NCBI RefSeq assembly: GCF_014654675.1
Contig: NZ_BNBC01000042.1
Coordinates: 38,420-83,251, forward strand
DNA length: 44,832 nt
Origin: Streptomyces spiralis
Lineage (GTDB): Bacteria > Actinomycetota > Actinomycetes > Streptomycetales > Streptomycetaceae
Direction: 5' to 3'
In this document: piece by piece, positions 7,502 through 14,407 of the stretch
Numbering within the stretch: the first letter of the stretch is position 1
Layout: every line of letters begins with the position of its first letter
Program-made: the position numbers and the translations under genes
Notes under the pieces: model-generated
Database searches by the model: none
What the model was told of the DNA's origin: nothing
Seen by the model: the letters and a program-made list of their open reading frames with translations, nothing else

Positions 7502-8374
7502 TCAGGCCCCCGGTGACGGCGCCGAGGCGCCGGGCAGCAGCCACAGCCGGGGGGCGGGCCGGTCCCGGCCCGCGGGGAGCGGGCCCGGTGGGGCGGCCGC
7601 GCAGCCGGGGTGGGGCACGACCGTCGCCGGTGGTTCGAGCTCGGGCAGGGCGAGCAGCACCGGCGGATCGGCCGGGTGTGCCAGGCGCAGCCGCACCGCC
7701 GCGCTGGTGACGGCGCCGGCGGTGACGGTCACGGCGGTGGTGCCCCGGTCCCCGACGAGCGCGCTCCGCACGGCCTGCGGATCGTGGCCGGTGCCCGCGG
7801 CCACCGCCACCGCCACCGCCAGCAGATGCCAGCTCCCCTCGGGGACCTCGGGCAGGACGTAGCAGGACGGACGGTCGCACGGCACGTCGACGACGGCCGA
7901 CGCCAGGGCCGGGTACTGCACGACGGCCGTGGCGAAGGCCCCCAGGTACACGCGCGCGTTGCCGTGGCCCTGCGGCAGCCTGACGGTGCCGGCGACCGAG
8001 CCGTGCCGTGACCTCGGACCCGCCGGCCGCGGTGGCGGCAGCCCCTGCCCCTCCCCGCGGCACAGCCGGCGGAACCGGCCGGGAGACAGCCCGACACCGG
8101 CCGTGAAGGCATGGGTGAACGAGCCCAGACTGGTGTATCCGACCGCGGCGGAGATTTCCGCAATGGTCATCGAGGTGCCGCCGATGAGCCGCTTGGCCTC
8201 GTGAATACGGACCGCGGCGAGGAATCTGCCGGGGCTGACCCCGGTCTCCTCCTTGAAAACGCGCGAGAAATGGAAACGGCTGAGCCAAGCTTTTCGGGCG
8301 ATGTCCGTGACGGTCAGCGGATCACCGAAACGCTCGCGCATATACGCGACCGCGTTTTCCACTGCTGGGTCCAT
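7502..8374 (-). CDS. AraC-family regulator with N-terminal HTH and C-terminal beta-type domain
   Basis: A 290-aa regulator. The AraC/XylS double HTH occupies residues 3-100 (DPLTVTDIARKAWLSRFHFSRVFKEETG, then MTIAEISAAVGYTSLGSFTHAF and GLSPGRFRRL). It is therefore at the N-terminus, while most AraC proteins carry it at the C-terminus. The C-terminal ~180 residues are Val/Ala/Pro-rich with alternating hydrophobic strands (RVYLGAFATAVVQYP, GSWHLLAVAVAVAAG, VTVTAGAVTSAAVRL), suggesting a beta-sandwich sensor. The ATG at 8374 has GAGGTGG five bases upstream; the open frame continues 31 codons further without a better start. The target is unknown. Confidence 0.85.
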   Translation of the reverse strand: MDPAVENAVAYMRERFGDPLTVTDIARKAWLSRFHFSRVFKEETGVSPGRFLAAVRIHEAKRLIGGTSMTIAEISAAVGYTSLGSFTHAFTAGVGLSPGRFRRLCRGEGQGLPPPRPAGPRSRHGSVAGTVRLPQGHGNARVYLGAFATAVVQYPALASAVVDVPCDRPSCYVLPEVPEGSWHLLAVAVAVAAGTGHDPQAVRSALVGDRGTTAVTVTAGAVTSAAVRLRLAHPADPPVLLALPELEPPATVVPHPGCAAAPPGPLPAGRDRPAPRLWLLPGASAPSPGA

Positions 8375-8501
8375 GGCCCACCTCACCACCTGTCGGTCCA
8401 CTCGACAGGATGGCTCGCGGCCGTCGTGATCCGCTCGAGTCACGCTCGGGATCCGCTGCAGGCTCACCGCAGGTCCCGGGCCTTGAAAAGGGATCAGGAT
8501 C

Positions 8502-8537
8502 GAAGAAGCCCGCAGAACGGGCCCGCGGCTAGCGTGA
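8502..8537 (+). promoter_or_regulatory. Promoter-like motif pair, copy A (GAAGAAGCC-N17-GCTAGCGTGA)
   Basis: GAAGAAGCC (8502-8510) is separated by 17 bases from GCTAGCGTGA (8528-8537). The identical pair with identical spacing recurs at 9057-9092 before the VOC gene. The 17-base spacing and the following start codons within 4-6 bases suggest a promoter making leaderless or near-leaderless transcripts, or an operator of the AraC protein encoded between the two copies. Confidence 0.6.
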
Positions 8538-8541
8538 GGCC

Positions 8542-8613
8542 ATGGACCTCAACCCTCATACGAGTTCCCTCAACCTGGCCCGCATACAGCAGCTGCGCTC
8601 CGGCACCGAGTAG
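8542..8613 (+). CDS. 23-aa small ORF (possible leader peptide)
   Basis: An ATG at 8542 opens a 23-codon frame ending in TAG at 8611-8613. It starts MDLNPHTSSL and ends LRSGTE. Its start sits four bases after promoter motif copy A, as the VOC gene starts five bases after copy B. The ribosome-binding GGAGGGG of the downstream AraC gene begins right after its stop. It could be a regulatory leader peptide, or the remnant of a gene that once followed this promoter. No homologue is recognised. Confidence 0.4.
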   Translation: MDLNPHTSSLNLARIQQLRSGTE

Positions 8614-8627
8614 GGAGGGGCCCTGCC

Positions 8628-9092
8628 ATGTGTCACCCCGCTTGGCGGCAGGCGCAGATCGCCGCGCAGCACCTGCTCGACCTCGCGCGCCTGCGCCGCG
8701 TCCGCGACCGGATCGGCCGGCAGTACACGCAGCCGCTGGACGTCGAGGCCCTCGCCCGCGAGGCGGGCATGGCGCCCGGCCGGCTCAGCCGGCAGTTCCG
8801 CGACGCCTACGGCCAGTCGCCGTACGCCTATGTGATGACGCTGCGCGTCGAGCAGGCGATGGCCCTGCTGCGGCACGGCGAGGCCGGCGTGGGCGAGGTC
8901 TGCCGCGCGGTCGGCTGCCCGTCGGCGGCCGCGTTCACCACCCGCTTCACCGAGCTGGCCGGCATGGAGCCCGGCCTCTACCGCAGCCGGGCGGCCCTCG
9001 GCACGGCAGGACTGCCGTGGCATGCGAGGGCGGCGGTGCCGGTATCGAGCAGGAATGAAGAAGCCCCGGCGAGCACGGCGCGGCTAGCGTGA
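8628..9092 (+). CDS. AraC-family HTH regulator (short)
   Basis: A 154-aa, essentially stand-alone AraC DNA-binding domain. The first HTH is LDVEALAREAGMAPGRLSRQFRDAYG (about residues 38-63), the second VGEVCRAVGCPSAAAFTTRFTELAG (about 86-110), ending PGLYR. The ATG at 8628 is preceded by GGAGGGG. The last dozen codons (NEEAPASTARLA) run through the promoter motif of the next gene, and the stop TGA is the end of that motif, so the C-terminus overlaps a regulatory element. This arrangement of a short AraC gene followed by a VOC gene suggests that it controls the VOC gene and itself through the twin motif. Confidence 0.88.
   Translation: MCHPAWRQAQIAAQHLLDLARLRRVRDRIGRQYTQPLDVEALAREAGMAPGRLSRQFRDAYGQSPYAYVMTLRVEQAMALLRHGEAGVGEVCRAVGCPSAAAFTTRFTELAGMEPGLYRSRAALGTAGLPWHARAAVPVSSRNEEAPASTARLA
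9057..9092 (+). promoter_or_regulatory. Promoter-like motif pair, copy B
   Basis: GAAGAAGCC (9057-9065), 17 bases, then GCTAGCGTGA (9083-9092). The VOC start codon follows at 9098. It is the second copy of the motif at 8502-8537 and lies inside the 3' end of the AraC coding region. Confidence 0.6.
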
Positions 9093-9097
9093 TCGCC

Positions 9098-9730
9098 ATG
9101 ACTTCTCTCGCATCCGTCACTTTGGAGGTGGCCGACGCCACGGCCGCCGACCGCTTCTACTCCGCCGCGTTCGGGCTGGGTTCGCAGGTACGCCTGCGGG
9201 CCTGCGAGACGCCGACGGCCGGCTTCCGCGGGTTCACGATGTCGATCACCGTCTCCCAGCCGGCCGACGTCGACGGCTTCATCGCCTCCGCCCTCGAGGC
9301 GGGCGCCACCACGCTGAAGCCGGCCTCGAAGTCCCTGTGGGGCTACGGCGGCGTCGTGCAGGCCCCGGACGGCACCATCTGGAAGCTGGCGACCTCGTCG
9401 AAGAAGAACACCGGCCCCGCCACCCGGAAGATCGACCAGCTCGTGCTCCTGCTGGGCGTGGAGGACGTCAAGGCGAGCAAGCAGTTCTACGTCGAGCAGG
9501 GCCTGTCCGTGGCAAAGAGCTTCGGCGGCAAGTACGTCGAGTTCGCCTCCGCCGACGACGCCCCCGTCAAGCTGGCCCTGTACAAGCGGCGGGGCCTGGC
9601 CAAGGACGTGGGGGTGAGCGAGGACGGCAGCGGCTCGCACCGGATCGTGCTCGGCGGCACCACCGGGGCCTTCACCGACCCGGACGGCTTCGCCTGGGAG
9701 CCCGCACCGGTGACGTCCACGCCGGCCTGA
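9098..9730 (+). CDS. VOC (glyoxalase/bleomycin-resistance fold) protein
   Basis: A 210-aa protein with two vicinal-oxygen-chelate half-domains: residues 5-95 (VTLEVADATAADRFYSAAFG, then VVQAPDGTIWKLA) and 105-205 (IDQLVLLLGVEDVKASKQFYVEQG, then FTDPDGFAWEPAP). Family members are metal-dependent dioxygenases, glyoxalases or drug-sequestering resistance proteins; the substrate here cannot be told. The ATG at 9098 is preferred to the in-frame upstream GTG at 9089, because that GTG lies inside the conserved promoter motif. It is probably regulated by the adjacent AraC protein. A link to the polyketide is not supported. Confidence 0.85.
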   Translation: MTSLASVTLEVADATAADRFYSAAFGLGSQVRLRACETPTAGFRGFTMSITVSQPADVDGFIASALEAGATTLKPASKSLWGYGGVVQAPDGTIWKLATSSKKNTGPATRKIDQLVLLLGVEDVKASKQFYVEQGLSVAKSFGGKYVEFASADDAPVKLALYKRRGLAKDVGVSEDGSGSHRIVLGGTTGAFTDPDGFAWEPAPVTSTPA

Positions 9731-9824
9731 TCCGAACCGAAAGACCGTGGGCCTGAACGCCGTGCGGGGCGATGCCCCCGCGTGAGAAGGTCACGTTGAA
9801 TCCGGCAAGGAAGGAACAACCGCC

Positions 9825-10289
9825 ATGAAGCGCACGCAGTCGTCCGCCGAGAACTCCGGTTCGGCCGCCGGGAAGCACGAGGGCTTCACCGCCGAGGAAC
9901 GGGAGGCGATGAAGGACCGGGCCAAGGAGCTGAAGACCGCGCGACGCGGGTCCAAGGGGGACCCCGAGGGCGAGGTGCTCGCGAAGATCGCGGAGATGGA
10001 GGAGGCGGACCGGGTCCTCGCCGAGAAGCTCCACGAGATCGTCAAGGCCAGCGCCCCGGAGCTCACGCCGAGGCTGTGGTACGGGATGCCCGCCTACGCC
10101 AAGAACGGCAAGGTCCTGTGCTTCTTCCAGAGCGCGCAGAAGTTCAAGTCGAAGTACGCCACGCTCGGTTTCAGCGACCAGGCGGCGCTCGACGACGGAG
10201 CGATGTGGCCGACGTCCTACGCGCTGACCAAGCTGACCGCCGCCGAGGAGAAGCGCATCGCCGCCCTCCTGAAGCAGGCGGTGGGCTGA
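9825..10289 (+). CDS. DUF1801-family protein
   Basis: A 154-aa soluble protein. The N-terminal 60 residues are charged and lysine-rich. The C-terminal part (about 65-150) carries the DUF1801/YdhG-like pattern LTPRLWYGMPAYAKNGKVLCFFQ, followed by KYATLGFSDQAALDDG and MWPTSYALTKLT. The fold is related to the frataxin-like iron chaperone YdhG, but a function is not established. The ATG at 9825 has AAGGAA upstream. It stands alone, with a strong terminator 70 bases after the stop. Confidence 0.8.
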   Translation: MKRTQSSAENSGSAAGKHEGFTAEEREAMKDRAKELKTARRGSKGDPEGEVLAKIAEMEEADRVLAEKLHEIVKASAPELTPRLWYGMPAYAKNGKVLCFFQSAQKFKSKYATLGFSDQAALDDGAMWPTSYALTKLTAAEEKRIAALLKQAVG

Positions 10290-10359
10290 GGGCGGGTCTC
10301 TCCTTCCGGGGCCGGCGTCCCTTCCCGGGCGCTCGTCCTGGGCAGGGCCGCACACGGGC

Positions 10360-10404
10360 GAGCCCACCGAGCGGTGCCGGTCGCGGGCACCGCTCGGTGG
10401 GCTC
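10360..10404. terminator. Perfect 19-bp stem, bidirectional terminator
   Basis: Arms 10360-10378 and 10386-10404 are perfectly complementary over 19 bases around a 7-base loop. It lies between the convergent DUF1801 (+) and neocarzinostatin-like (-) genes and is among the strongest hairpins in the window. Confidence 0.85.
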
Positions 10405-10437
10405 CGGTCGTCCGGGAGGACGAGGGGACGGGGTGCC

Positions 10438-10854
10438 TCAGCGGAAGGAGATCCCCGTACCGACCGGGCCGGTGGCCTCCAGGTAGGCGACCAGCTGGCA
10501 CGCTTGCGTGCCGCAGTCCACGGTCACGGAGGTGCCGGTGCCGGTGCTCCAGTCGGTGGCGGTGAACTGCTTGTGCACGGTGTAGGGGGCGGTGAAGCTG
10601 CCGTCGGCACCGACGGTGACCTTGGTCAGCGCGTCGGTGCACGTGGTGCTCTCCCGGCACTGCGACACGGCGACCTGGGCGCCCGCCGGGAAGCCGGTGC
10701 CGGTCACGGTCACGGACTGGCCGTCGGCCAGGCCGCTGCTGGGCGAGGCGGTCACCGCCGCGGCCGCGGAGGCCGGGCCGGTGGAGAGGGCGAGGGCGGC
10801 CACGGCGGCCGCGCCCAGCATGCCGGTCTTGGTCAGACGCGAGCGGATCTGCAT
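10438..10854 (-). CDS. Secreted neocarzinostatin-like apoprotein family protein
   Basis: A 138-aa precursor. A Sec signal peptide (MQIRSRLTKTG, hydrophobic GAAAVAALALS, cleavage after PASA near residue 30) precedes a mature ~108-residue immunoglobulin-like domain of the neocarzinostatin/macromomycin apoprotein family. Two cysteine pairs are in the family positions (SQCRESTTC and VDCGTQAC) and the ending GTGISF matches the family end. Known members bind and protect enediyne chromophores; many actinomycetes carry members without an enediyne cluster, and no enediyne gene is seen here. The ATG at 10854 follows GGGGAG. Whether it binds the DNA-damaging aromatic product expected from this cluster is open. 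Confidence 0.88.
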   Translation of the reverse strand: MQIRSRLTKTGMLGAAAVAALALSTGPASAAAAVTASPSSGLADGQSVTVTGTGFPAGAQVAVSQCRESTTCTDALTKVTVGADGSFTAPYTVHKQFTATDWSTGTGTSVTVDCGTQACQLVAYLEATGPVGTGISFR

Positions 10855-11044
10855 GTTCGTCTCCCCGATGGGTGCGGAAAGCGGATATGGAACGGCGCGT
10901 TCCTGTTGATCACGCCTCACCCAGAGTCGACCGGAGCGCATGAGACCGGCTCGAAGACCACTTGAGTCCCAGCGGAAGGCGTCCGGGTCTGCGCACCCCC
11001 CGTCCGGCGCTGCGCGGAGCCTGTTTTCGGGGAGTTGTCAGTCG

Positions 11045-11377
11045 GTGGACGACACCACCGGGATGCTCGTCAGCGGCGCCCGGTTCGACACCTCGGACCA
11101 GACCCGTGACCGGATCCGGGAGCGCACCCCGGCCGTCCGCGCGATCGAGCACACCATCGAGTACCTCGACCTGGTCGGCTCCGGTCACGGCTTCGTGGCC
11201 ACGCTCGGCCGCCTGGTCCCACAGCCGCGCGGGCAGGAGTTCGCCGAGGACGAGCGCGAGACCGTGCGCCGTGGGATCGGCCGTGTCCGCGCTGCGGCGG
11301 ACTGGCTCGAAGGAGCGCTCGACAACGGCGAGTTCACCCTGGAGGAGCAGCTGTTCCAGCTGCTCAAGGGCGGGTAG
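11045..11377 (+). CDS. Hypothetical 110-aa protein
   Basis: I do not recognise this protein. The likely start is the GTG at 11045, with GGGGAG ten bases upstream; the frame is open further back but without protein character. It is predicted largely helical and charged (TRDRIRERTPAVRAIEHTIEYLDLVG, then DERETVRRGIGRVRAAADWLEGAL, ending EEQLFQLLKGG), with no signal peptide or membrane segment. It stands divergent from the neocarzinostatin-like gene (190-base gap). Codon use (GC at third positions) supports real coding. Confidence 0.55.
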   Translation: MDDTTGMLVSGARFDTSDQTRDRIRERTPAVRAIEHTIEYLDLVGSGHGFVATLGRLVPQPRGQEFAEDERETVRRGIGRVRAAADWLEGALDNGEFTLEEQLFQLLKGG

Positions 11378-11529
11378 GCCGTGCCGTGGCGCCGGGAGAC
11401 CCGGCCGCTGGCCGAGCACTACGGCGACCTGGTCCGTGTCGCCCTGATGGACGCACGCCCCGCGGGTCATGCAGCCCTGTATGCAGCTTCGGTGGAGGCG
11501 TCGGCAAAGCCGGGAGACGAGCCCCTGGT
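11378..11529. other. Spacer with possible truncated frame
   Basis: A plus-strand frame (GTG at 11381, residues PWRRETRPLAEHYGDLVRV) looks coding for about 50 codons. It then runs into the 3' end of the truncated hydrolase on the other strand. It may be the stump of a gene cut by the rearrangement that brought in that fragment. No family is recognised. Confidence 0.3.
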
Positions 11530-12318
11530 CTACCTGCGGAGCAGCCCGGCACGCACGCCGGCGCCGAAACCGGTGGCCCGGTCCGTGGCAGCCGGGGCGT
11601 CGGTCGGCTCGGGGTCGGGCAGCGCCTGGCAGATCGCGTCGGGGCCTGGGCCGCTGCGTGGCAGAGCACCGGTGGCCAGATATCTCGTCAGGTATTCATC
11701 GATGCACGGGTTGCCGTTGTAGAGGCTGACGCCGTGGTTGCCGCCGTGTTCCTCCACGACCAGGCGGGAGGCCGGCAGCAGCCGGTGCATTTCGAGGGCG
11801 CCCTCGTAGGGGGTGGGGGCGTCGTCCGTTGCCTGGACCAGAAGGGCGGGCGGGATCTTGGCATTGGCCACGTTGAGCGGCTTCAGGGACTTGACGGGCC
11901 AGAACGCGCAAGGGGCGTTGTACCAGGCGTTGTTCCAGGCCTGGAAGGGCGCTTTGGCGTACACGTCGGAGGTTTCGCGGTGCCAGGTGGTCCAGTCGCG
12001 AGGCCAGGGAGCGTCGCGGCACTGCACTGCGGAGTAGACGGAGTAGCTGTTGTCGCCTTCGGAGTCGACGGCGCCCAGCTCCTCGAAGAGGTCCACCAGG
12101 CGCGCCGTGTCATGGTCGTTGACGTAGGCGGCGAAAGCGTCTGCCATGGAGGGCCAGTAGCCGTTGTAGTAGGCGCCGGCCAGATATGTGTCCTCCAGCT
12201 CGAACGGCCCCACCTTGCCGCATCGTGCGGCGGAGCACCGCTGGCCATCGTCCGCCAGTACATCGAGCAGCAAAAACGTCCGCTCTAACGTGCACGTCAG
12301 AGCAGCCTTGAGATGCAT
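11530..12318 (-). pseudogene. 5'-truncated secreted alpha/beta-hydrolase (tripeptidyl aminopeptidase, SlpD/TAP type)
   Basis: About 240 residues match the C-terminal half of Streptomyces tripeptidyl aminopeptidase-like alpha/beta hydrolases. The AFFxV-type middle region is followed by VQCRDAPWP, then PCAFWP, PALLVQATDDAPTPYEGA (catalytic Asp region), VVEEHGGNHGVSL (catalytic His) and the C-terminal TAP-like tail ending LRTGLLRR-like. The signal peptide, the oxyanion region and the GxSxG nucleophile are absent, because the homology stops near 12250. Full-length relatives are about 500 residues. The in-frame ATG at 12318 lies in unrelated sequence. It is a non-functional remnant. Confidence 0.75.
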
Positions 12319-12888
12319 TCATCCCCGGCGTGAACGCCCGGGCTTTCTGCAAGAATCCCGGTAACCGACGCGGTGAGAGCGAGCGCCACCATGACGGATC
12401 TCTTCACTGGGCACCTTCAGACACTGAGGGGGATCCCGACGCAGACGCACGGCAGGCCACACCGGACGCGGGGGTGCCGATCCTCACACACACCTGACAC
12501 TGCGTCATGCAGGCTCGACGGCCCGCTCACCACGGCTCGGGCATCGATCACCTGGCTGGAGGCGCAGAGAGCCGAGCACCCGCATGCCCAACGCGCACGG
12601 TCAGCGGAGCACCGCAGGGCTGCCGCGCTGCCGTGCCTTACGGCAGACCCGAGTGCTACCGCGTGACGCTGCGCGTGCTGAAGCTCCCGAGCGCCAGCTA
12701 TTGCGCCTGGCTCGCCCGTCGGCCGGCCGCCGCCACGGCAGCGGACCGAGGACGAACTCGCTGAGGAGATGGGGCAGATCCGTGGAGCGTCGCGTGGCGC
12801 GTAGGACTCCCCTCGCGTGCACGCCGCGCTGCGACGCAAGGGACAGGGCAGTTCGAGGCGGGACGCCGCAGCATGGCCGAAGGGTGAA
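12319..12888. other. Intergenic region without recognisable gene
   Basis: These 570 bases lie between the hydrolase remnant and the TetR gene. Several short open frames occur on both strands, but none has family resemblance, a ribosome site and actinobacterial codon bias together. Base composition is slightly lower in GC than the neighbours, which fits scarred or deleted DNA. Confidence 0.5.
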
Positions 12889-13470
12889 CTACCCCTGACG
12901 GGCCTGTTCGAGCAGGATCTGCGCGGCTGCGCGTGCGTGCCGGCCGTAATCCGGTTGATTCAGCACCATCGCACGGCTGGCCGCCCCGTCCGCGAGTGTG
13001 ACCAACTGCTCGGCGAGGGCTGCGGGTTCGCGGCAGCCCAGTTCCGTCACCAGTCCCGTGACCAACCCCACCATCCGGAGCTTCTGCTCGCGGGCGTAGG
13101 CGTGGATCGGGCTCATCGGGTCGGGGAACTCGGCTGCCGCATCGATGAAGGGGCACCCGCGCACCGCGGACGTGCCCGTGGTCGTCACATCGAACAGGCG
13201 AAGGATCCGCTCGCGAGGGCTGAGGTCCTCTCGGACCAGCACGCTCTCCATGGTGTCCCCCGACGATGCGAGCGCCTGCAGGTAAGCGACCGCCAGGTCG
13301 TCCTTGGTCCGAAAGTGGGCGTAGAGCGTGCGCTTGGACACCGGTGCCTCCTCCGCGACCTGCTCCATGCCCGTCGCGGTGATCCCGTTGTCCGCGAACA
13401 ACCGCGTGGCGGCGGCCAGAATGCGCTCCCTCGCCCCTCGCCCTCGCGTCGTGTCACTCGCCACAGCCAT
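12889..13470 (-). CDS. TetR-family repressor
   Basis: A 193-aa repressor. The N-terminal HTH (RERILAAATRLFADNGITATGMEQVAEEAPVSKRTLYAHFRTKDDL, about residues 14-58) is canonical TetR. The ligand domain contains RGCPFIDAAAEFPD, common in the TetR group that regulates small oxidoreductases. It is divergent from the nitroreductase gene, and two similar 18-base near-palindromes lie in the 102-base spacer, so it very probably represses both genes. The ATG at 13470 directly abuts the operator. Confidence 0.92.
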   Translation of the reverse strand: MAVASDTTRGRGARERILAAATRLFADNGITATGMEQVAEEAPVSKRTLYAHFRTKDDLAVAYLQALASSGDTMESVLVREDLSPRERILRLFDVTTTGTSAVRGCPFIDAAAEFPDPMSPIHAYAREQKLRMVGLVTGLVTELGCREPAALAEQLVTLADGAASRAMVLNQPDYGRHARAAAQILLEQARQG

Positions 13471-13477
13471 GACTCAA

Positions 13478-13495
13478 GTATACGCCTGCGTTTAC
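13478..13495. promoter_or_regulatory. TetR operator, site 1
   Basis: GTATACGCCTGCGTTTAC is an 18-base near-palindrome (14 of 18 positions symmetric). It has the half-site GTAWACGC in common with site 2. It covers the -35 zone of the nitroreductase promoter (its -10 candidate TATGAT is at 13515-13520) and lies just before the TetR start codon. Confidence 0.65.
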
Positions 13496-13530
13496 CTCAT
13501 CCGCGGTGAGCCAGTATGATCGGCATCAAG

Positions 13531-13548
13531 GTAAACGCATCCGGTTAC
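13531..13548. promoter_or_regulatory. TetR operator, site 2
   Basis: GTAAACGCATCCGGTTAC is an 18-base near-palindrome (14 of 18) sharing the half-site GTAAACGC, which is the exact complement of the right half of site 1. It lies downstream of the -10 candidate, so a repressor here would block transcription of the nitroreductase. Confidence 0.65.
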
Positions 13549-13572
13549 ATCGCTCTTGTGCAAGGAGTCGCC

Positions 13573-14262
13573 GTGACCTGGTCCCACCGCGCCGAACTGA
13601 GCGGCGCCGCGGAGAAGCTCATCCGAGGCCGGCGTGCGACGCGCGCTTTTCGGCCCGAGCCCGTGCCCGAGGAGACGATGCGCGCGATCTTCTCGCTCGC
13701 CGGAGCGGCGCCGTCCAACTCCAACGCACAGCCGTGGAGAGTGGAGGTCGTCAGCGGCGCACCACGCGACCGTCTGGCGGCGGCCCTGCGGGCGGCCCAT
13801 GCCGCGCGACGGACATCGGTCGACCTCCCGTACAGCGACGACATGTACTCGCCGACGCAGCGAAAGCGGCGGGCCGCCTTCGGTAGCCAGCTCTACGGGG
13901 CCCTGGGCATCGGCCTCGACGACCACGCGGCACGCGCGGCATACGACGCCGAGAGCCTGGGCTTCTACGGCGCCCCGCACGTCGCGTTCCTCTTCGTCTC
14001 GGAACAGGACAACCCGCGGTTGGCCGCCGACGTCGGCGGCTACATGCAGACCCTGTTGCTGGCGATGTCCGCGTACGGCGTGGCCAGCTGCCCACAGGGA
14101 CTGCTGAGTTTCTATGCCGACGAGATACGCGCCGAGCTCGGAGTCACCGGAGGGAAACTGCTTGTCGGAATCTCGTTCGGATACGCGGACACCATCGCGC
14201 GGGTGAACCGCGTCAACACAGGGCGTGCCGCGCTGGAGGAGACCACGACATTCCATGGCTGA
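13573..14262 (+). CDS. Nitroreductase-family FMN oxidoreductase
   Basis: A 229-aa protein of the nitroreductase superfamily (NAD(P)H-dependent reduction of nitro-aromatics, quinones or enones with FMN). The N-terminal RRATRAFRPEPVPEETMRAIFSLAGAAPSNSNAQPWRVEVV is diagnostic of the FMN-binding start. YGAPHVAFLF, GGYMQTLLLAMSAYGVASCPQG and GISFGYAD follow in family order. The GTG at 13573 is preceded by AAGGAG at 13562-13567; the earlier ATG at 13516 lies in the promoter/operator. It is controlled by the divergent TetR gene. A role in quinone handling for the polyketide is possible but not shown. Confidence 0.9.
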   Translation: MTWSHRAELSGAAEKLIRGRRATRAFRPEPVPEETMRAIFSLAGAAPSNSNAQPWRVEVVSGAPRDRLAAALRAAHAARRTSVDLPYSDDMYSPTQRKRRAAFGSQLYGALGIGLDDHAARAAYDAESLGFYGAPHVAFLFVSEQDNPRLAADVGGYMQTLLLAMSAYGVASCPQGLLSFYADEIRAELGVTGGKLLVGISFGYADTIARVNRVNTGRAALEETTTFHG

Positions 14263-14407
14263 CCAGGCGCCGAGCCCCGAGATCCGCCAGTGCCGGACAT
14301 CCCGGTCCGCCCGCCACCCGCTACGACGTCGGCAAAACCGTCAAACGCCCCGAGATCCTCAAGGCCATCGGCAGACCCGGTTCGATCTTGGTAGATGAAG
14401 AACAAGC

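Noticed and set aside
10438..10854. Evidence for an enediyne cluster
   Set aside because: Only the apoprotein-like gene is present; there is no enediyne PKS, and such orphan apoproteins are common in Streptomyces.
11530..12318. Intact alpha/beta hydrolase gene
   Set aside because: The region carrying signal peptide and nucleophile serine is missing; the apparent start lies in unrelated sequence.
14263..14407. Fragment of a protein-coding gene (frame reading YDVGKTVKRPEILKAIG)
   Set aside because: It reads protein-like for about 30 codons but has no start and no family I can name; too little to annotate.
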